NCBI RefSeq assembly: GCF_002287375.1
Contig: NZ_NPOA01000015.1
Location: 62,001-126,000, forward strand
DNA length: 64,000 bases
Source: Virgibacillus profundi
GTDB lineage: Bacteria > Bacillota > Bacilli > Bacillales > Amphibacillaceae
Direction of reading: 5' to 3'
Below, piece by piece: positions 61,501 through 64,000 of this stretch. The notes under the pieces were generated by a model. The model had not been told where the DNA came from. It ran no database searches and saw only the letters and a list, made by a program, of their open reading frames with translations. The position numbers and the translations under genes are program-made. Every line of letters starts with the position of its first letter. Position 1 is the first letter of the stretch.

Positions 61501-62198
61501 TCCTTTTCGCTCCATGTATCACTCATTTTGTATCCAGCCCCTCTAACTGTTTGAATGCTTTTTTGAATGCCGATTTCCTCCAGTTTCTTTCGCAGTCTTG
61601 TAATATTAACCGATAGCGTATTGTCATCGACAAAATGTTCATCATCCCATAGTATTTCCAGCAAATACGTTCTGGATAAAACCTGGTTTAACCGATCGAT
61701 AAATGCTTTAAGTAAAATAAATTCATTCTTTGTCAGGACTGCAGACTTGTTGTCATATTCTATTTCCATGGCGGTTAAATGTAAATAAAAGCCATTTACC
61801 TCCAAAAAGTCAGCCTGCTTACTTAGTGCATACTCGCCATAAATCCGGCGAATGATCCCTTTAATTTTTGCTTGAACAACGTCAAAATTAAATGGTTTGG
61901 TTATATAATCATCACCGCCATTTTCAATTGCCATCACCTGATCCATTCCGGAATCACGAGCGGATATGAAAATAATCGGGCAGTTTGAGATACTGCGGAT
62001 TTGCCTGCACCAATAAAAACCATCATAGCGGGGCAGGTTTATATCCATTAATACAAGATGTGGATCTACCGTTTTAAATTCATCAATAATTTTATCAAAC
62101 GCCTCAACAAGCTCAACCTTGTATTCATATCGTTCCAGGTATTCTTTTAACAGCTGGGCAATTTTCGGATCATCTTCAATCAGAAAAATTCTTTTCAA
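61497..62198 (-). CDS. BceR-type OmpR-family response regulator
   Basis: The 233-residue regulator has a receiver (FLIEDDPK, Asp in LVLMDINLPRYDG, Lys in ITKPFNF) and a winged-helix output domain (AVLTKNEFILLKAFIDRLNQ, DDNTLSVNITRLRKKL, RGAGYKM). It starts at TTG 62198 with GCGGTGG upstream; the frame stays open to 62351 but the extra part has no receiver homology. It should activate the bceAB-like operon downstream. Confidence 0.88.
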   Translation of the reverse strand: MKRIFLIEDDPKIAQLLKEYLERYEYKVELVEAFDKIIDEFKTVDPHLVLMDINLPRYDGFYWCRQIRSISNCPIIFISARDSGMDQVMAIENGGDDYITKPFNFDVVQAKIKGIIRRIYGEYALSKQADFLEVNGFYLHLTAMEIEYDNKSAVLTKNEFILLKAFIDRLNQVLSRTYLLEILWDDEHFVDDNTLSVNITRLRKKLEEIGIQKSIQTVRGAGYKMSDTWSEKE

Positions 62199-62300
62199 AA
62201 TAAACCACCGCTTTCTTTGCTCTAGTTTTATCCTATCGTATTCCAATGGAAAAATAAATGACAAGCTTGTCTTTATAAGAGCATATGTATAGTAGTGGAT

Positions 62301-62334
62301 GTTCAAAAAGTTCAGGTTATCCTCTTTTTTGAAC
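62301..62334. terminator. Hairpin between the BceR-type gene and the channel gene
   Basis: GTTCAAAAA and TTTTTTGAAC pair around a 15-nt loop, between two divergent genes. It could be an operator or a remnant terminator from an upstream plus-strand gene. Confidence 0.4.
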
Positions 62335-62368
62335 ACGCTCATATAGAACAATTAAAAAGGGGCGCGGT

Positions 62369-62806
62369 ATGAATATCATTCCATGGATTTCTATTGCTGT
62401 AATATGCTTTATTGTCCTAAAGAGTCTGAGTGAATTTATTCGGGGTGGAAAAATCAAAAGGCGAATGGAGATGCGGGACAGCCGTTTTTCGGTGGAGCTG
62501 TTTTATATATTATTGATCATTTATAGTATTGTTATTATCGGATTTGGGTTGATCTATTTTATTCTTTCCTTTCAGGGGATTATCCTGGTAGAAGATGGGG
62601 AGTTGAGACAGGTTAATGTTTTGGGTTCTGTTATTCATTCGATGTATTTTAGTGGGGTAACATTATTAACGATTGGTTATGGTGATATTACACCAATTGG
62701 GATTGGCCGGTTTATCGCATTAATTCAAGCCCTGATTGGATATGTGCTGCCAACAGCATTTGTTTTAAAACTCGTTCAGTCAGGTCAGAGAAACAGTGAG
62801 GAATGA
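62369..62806 (+). CDS. Two-TM potassium channel-family protein
   Basis: The 145-residue protein has membrane helices at each end of a pore segment: IIYSIVIIGFGLIYFILSF, then SMYFSGVTLLTIGYGDITPIG with the K+ selectivity filter TIGYGD, then FIALIQALIGYVLPTAFVL. An additional N-terminal hydrophobic segment is present. No RCK or cyclic-nucleotide domain is attached, so gating control is unknown. It would form a tetramer. It is the last gene of the block separating gsaB from bcp. Confidence 0.88.
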   Translation: MNIIPWISIAVICFIVLKSLSEFIRGGKIKRRMEMRDSRFSVELFYILLIIYSIVIIGFGLIYFILSFQGIILVEDGELRQVNVLGSVIHSMYFSGVTLLTIGYGDITPIGIGRFIALIQALIGYVLPTAFVLKLVQSGQRNSEE

Positions 62807-62863
62807 TTCATTATCTTCCATATGATATAGTGAAGGTAGAATAATTGTATGGAGGTATCGTTA

Positions 62864-63331
62864 ATGACAGTAGAAGTTGGACAACAAGTAGCAGATTTCA
62901 CTTTGCCAAGTCAGAATGGGGAAAAGGTGAGCCTGTCTGATTTTAAAGGCAAGCATGTTGTTTTATATTTTTATCCGAAAGACATGACACCAGGCTGTAC
63001 AACAGAGGCATGTGATTTTAGAGATAATCATGAAAAATTTGGTGAGCTTGATGCAGTGATTATTGGCGTAAGCCCGGATCCAGTGGAACAGCATCAGAAA
63101 TTCATAGACAAGCATGATCTGCCATTCTTACTATTAGCGGATGAAGATCATAAACTAGCCGAGGATTTCGAAGTCTGGAAGCTGAAAAATAATTTCGGAA
63201 AAGAGTATTACGGAATTGAGCGGTCAACTTTCATCATCGATAAAGAAGGCAAGCTGCAAAAAGAATTCCGCAAAGTAAGTGTAAAAGGACATGTGGAAGA
63301 AGCATTGGAATATATTCGCGAAGAATTATAA
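62864..63331 (+). CDS. bcp: Thioredoxin-dependent thiol peroxidase Bcp (YgaF)
   Basis: The 155-residue peroxiredoxin has VADFTLPSQNGEKVSLSDFKGK, the peroxidatic Cys in TPGCTTEAC (second Cys five residues on, the resolving Cys in this class), VIGVSPDPVEQHQKF and ERSTFIIDKEGKL. It reduces peroxides with thioredoxin. ATG 62864 is preceded by GGAGGT; the ATG at 62849 comes before it. In B. subtilis this gene lies beside perR, which may follow just outside the window. Confidence 0.93.
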   Translation: MTVEVGQQVADFTLPSQNGEKVSLSDFKGKHVVLYFYPKDMTPGCTTEACDFRDNHEKFGELDAVIIGVSPDPVEQHQKFIDKHDLPFLLLADEDHKLAEDFEVWKLKNNFGKEYYGIERSTFIIDKEGKLQKEFRKVSVKGHVEEALEYIREEL

Positions 63332-63341
63332 ATGATATAGG

Positions 63342-63372
63342 AAGCAGTCCTGATAGCGGGGCTGCTTTTTGT
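63342..63372 (+). terminator. Terminator of bcp
   Basis: AGCAGTCC and GGGGCTGCT pair imperfectly around a short loop, followed by five T residues. Confidence 0.75.
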
Positions 63373-63388
63373 TTGGAATTTTTTAATT

Positions 63389-63862
63389 AGGCTGTTTTTA
63401 AAGAATATTGTTTTTGCCGCAAAAGATATAAAAGACGACGTAACTAAAGATGATGAAAGGTGCGTAATTACCGCTCCAGAAATATACTTCGCTTTCCGCG
63501 GGTGGCTGGTGAGCCTCCTCGTGCTACGCACTGTGGGGTCTCACCTATGCCTTTCCTCCCGCAGGAGTCTTCGTATATTTCTTCCGCTAGTATTATGCTT
63601 GTCAATTTTAAAAAGTGATTTATCGTTTGATTGAATCAAACAATTGCTATCCACCTTTATGATGTTTGTTTGGAGCGGAGGACCGTTGACTCCTGCGGGA
63701 AAAGCACGTGTCTGAAGACCCCGCAGAGTGGTTTTCTCGAGGAGGCTGAAGCCGTGCCCGCGGAAAGCAACGGTCCTCAGCGGAAAACAACCACTCAGAT
63801 ATGTCGCAGTTAATATCTACTACGAATTTTAAAAAGCAACTAAACTTACGAATAGGGCCTTC
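63389..63862. mobile_element. Composite MITE-like repeat, copy E
   Basis: The left end AGGCTGTTTTTAAAG is followed by TATAAAAGACGACGTAACT, module I in minus orientation (about 63475-63590) and module II in plus orientation (about 63672-63790); the right end is GAATAGGGCCTTC. The outer GGGACTGC repeats are lost. Orientation equals copy A and is opposite to C and D. Downstream to the window end (63863-64000) I see only AT-rich sequence and no gene. Confidence 0.75.
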
Positions 63863-64000
63863 ATTTAAGGATATAAATTGTAGTATTGACTACTGGCAAA
63901 CTCTAATAATCCTGTACCTCTAAATAAAACCAAACGAAAGTTTCTTTTCATTGTTCAAAAATTAGAAAAACGTTTAGAATAGAAGTAAGAATTAGAATAG

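Overview
The window comes from a low-GC, endospore-forming Firmicute of the family Bacillaceae, most likely a halotolerant Oceanobacillus/Virgibacillus-type bacillus. The support is AT-rich coding sequence, strong GGAGG-type ribosome binding sites with frequent TTG/GTG starts, sporulation genes (sspE, pdaA), CtsR and PerR operators of the Bacillus type, and a backbone whose gene order matches the yfk, yfh and yga regions of Bacillus subtilis (from memory). The genus is inference.

Layout. 1-9.5 kb: end of a saccharopine-dehydrogenase-like gene, an IclR regulator, mreBH, a secreted CAP-domain protein, glutaminase, a SRAP protein, an alanine/glutamine-type Na+ symporter, a YtxH-like protein and a YihY protein. 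9.5-13.4 kb: a P1B-4 metal ATPase (PfeT/ZosA type) behind a perfect PerR box, then an amino-acid ABC binding protein and permease with no ATPase beside them. 13.6-21.2 kb: YfkF-like exporter, OsmC protein, YfkD, a Na+/H+ antiporter-family protein, PdaA, a PilZ protein and an acyl-CoA synthetase. 21.3-24.7 kb: a lantibiotic-immunity-like ABC transporter with its own two-component system. 24.7-29.8 kb: clpE with CtsR boxes, a ComEC-like hydrolase, and a DUF4064-SPFH-ribbon-helix-helix operon whose first gene appears to start at ATT. 30.4-36.5 kb: two GntR-controlled ABC modules. 36.6-36.75 kb: an intergenic cluster of eight DnaA-box-like sites. 37.3-47.7 kb: the yfhE-yfhF-recX-yfhH-yfhP-mutY-sspE-ntdP-ygaD backbone. 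47.9-56.2 kb: an accessory block between ygaD and gsaB holding a complete class-M sirtuin / zinc macrodomain / lipoate ligase / GcvH-L protein ADP-ribosylation locus with its usual flavin-enzyme partners. 56.3-63.3 kb: gsaB, a Bce-type peptide-antibiotic sensing and detoxification module, a two-TM K+ channel and Bcp peroxiredoxin.

Functional themes are envelope-stress sensing (four small ABC modules, each beside its own regulator: two two-component systems and two GntR proteins) and redox or metal stress (PerR-box ATPase, Bcp, OsmC, ClpE, the SirTM locus).

The intergenic regions hold three repeat systems. One is a set of composite, MITE-like elements of about 0.5-0.6 kb with GC-rich hairpin modules (five copies plus fragments). 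The second is three separate arrays of a repeat with an exact 52-bp period. The third is two arrays of a 20-22-bp repeat. None is a CRISPR. Gene starts were chosen by ribosome binding site, so several differ from the longest possible reading frame. No database search was run; family names rest on motif recognition and gene order.
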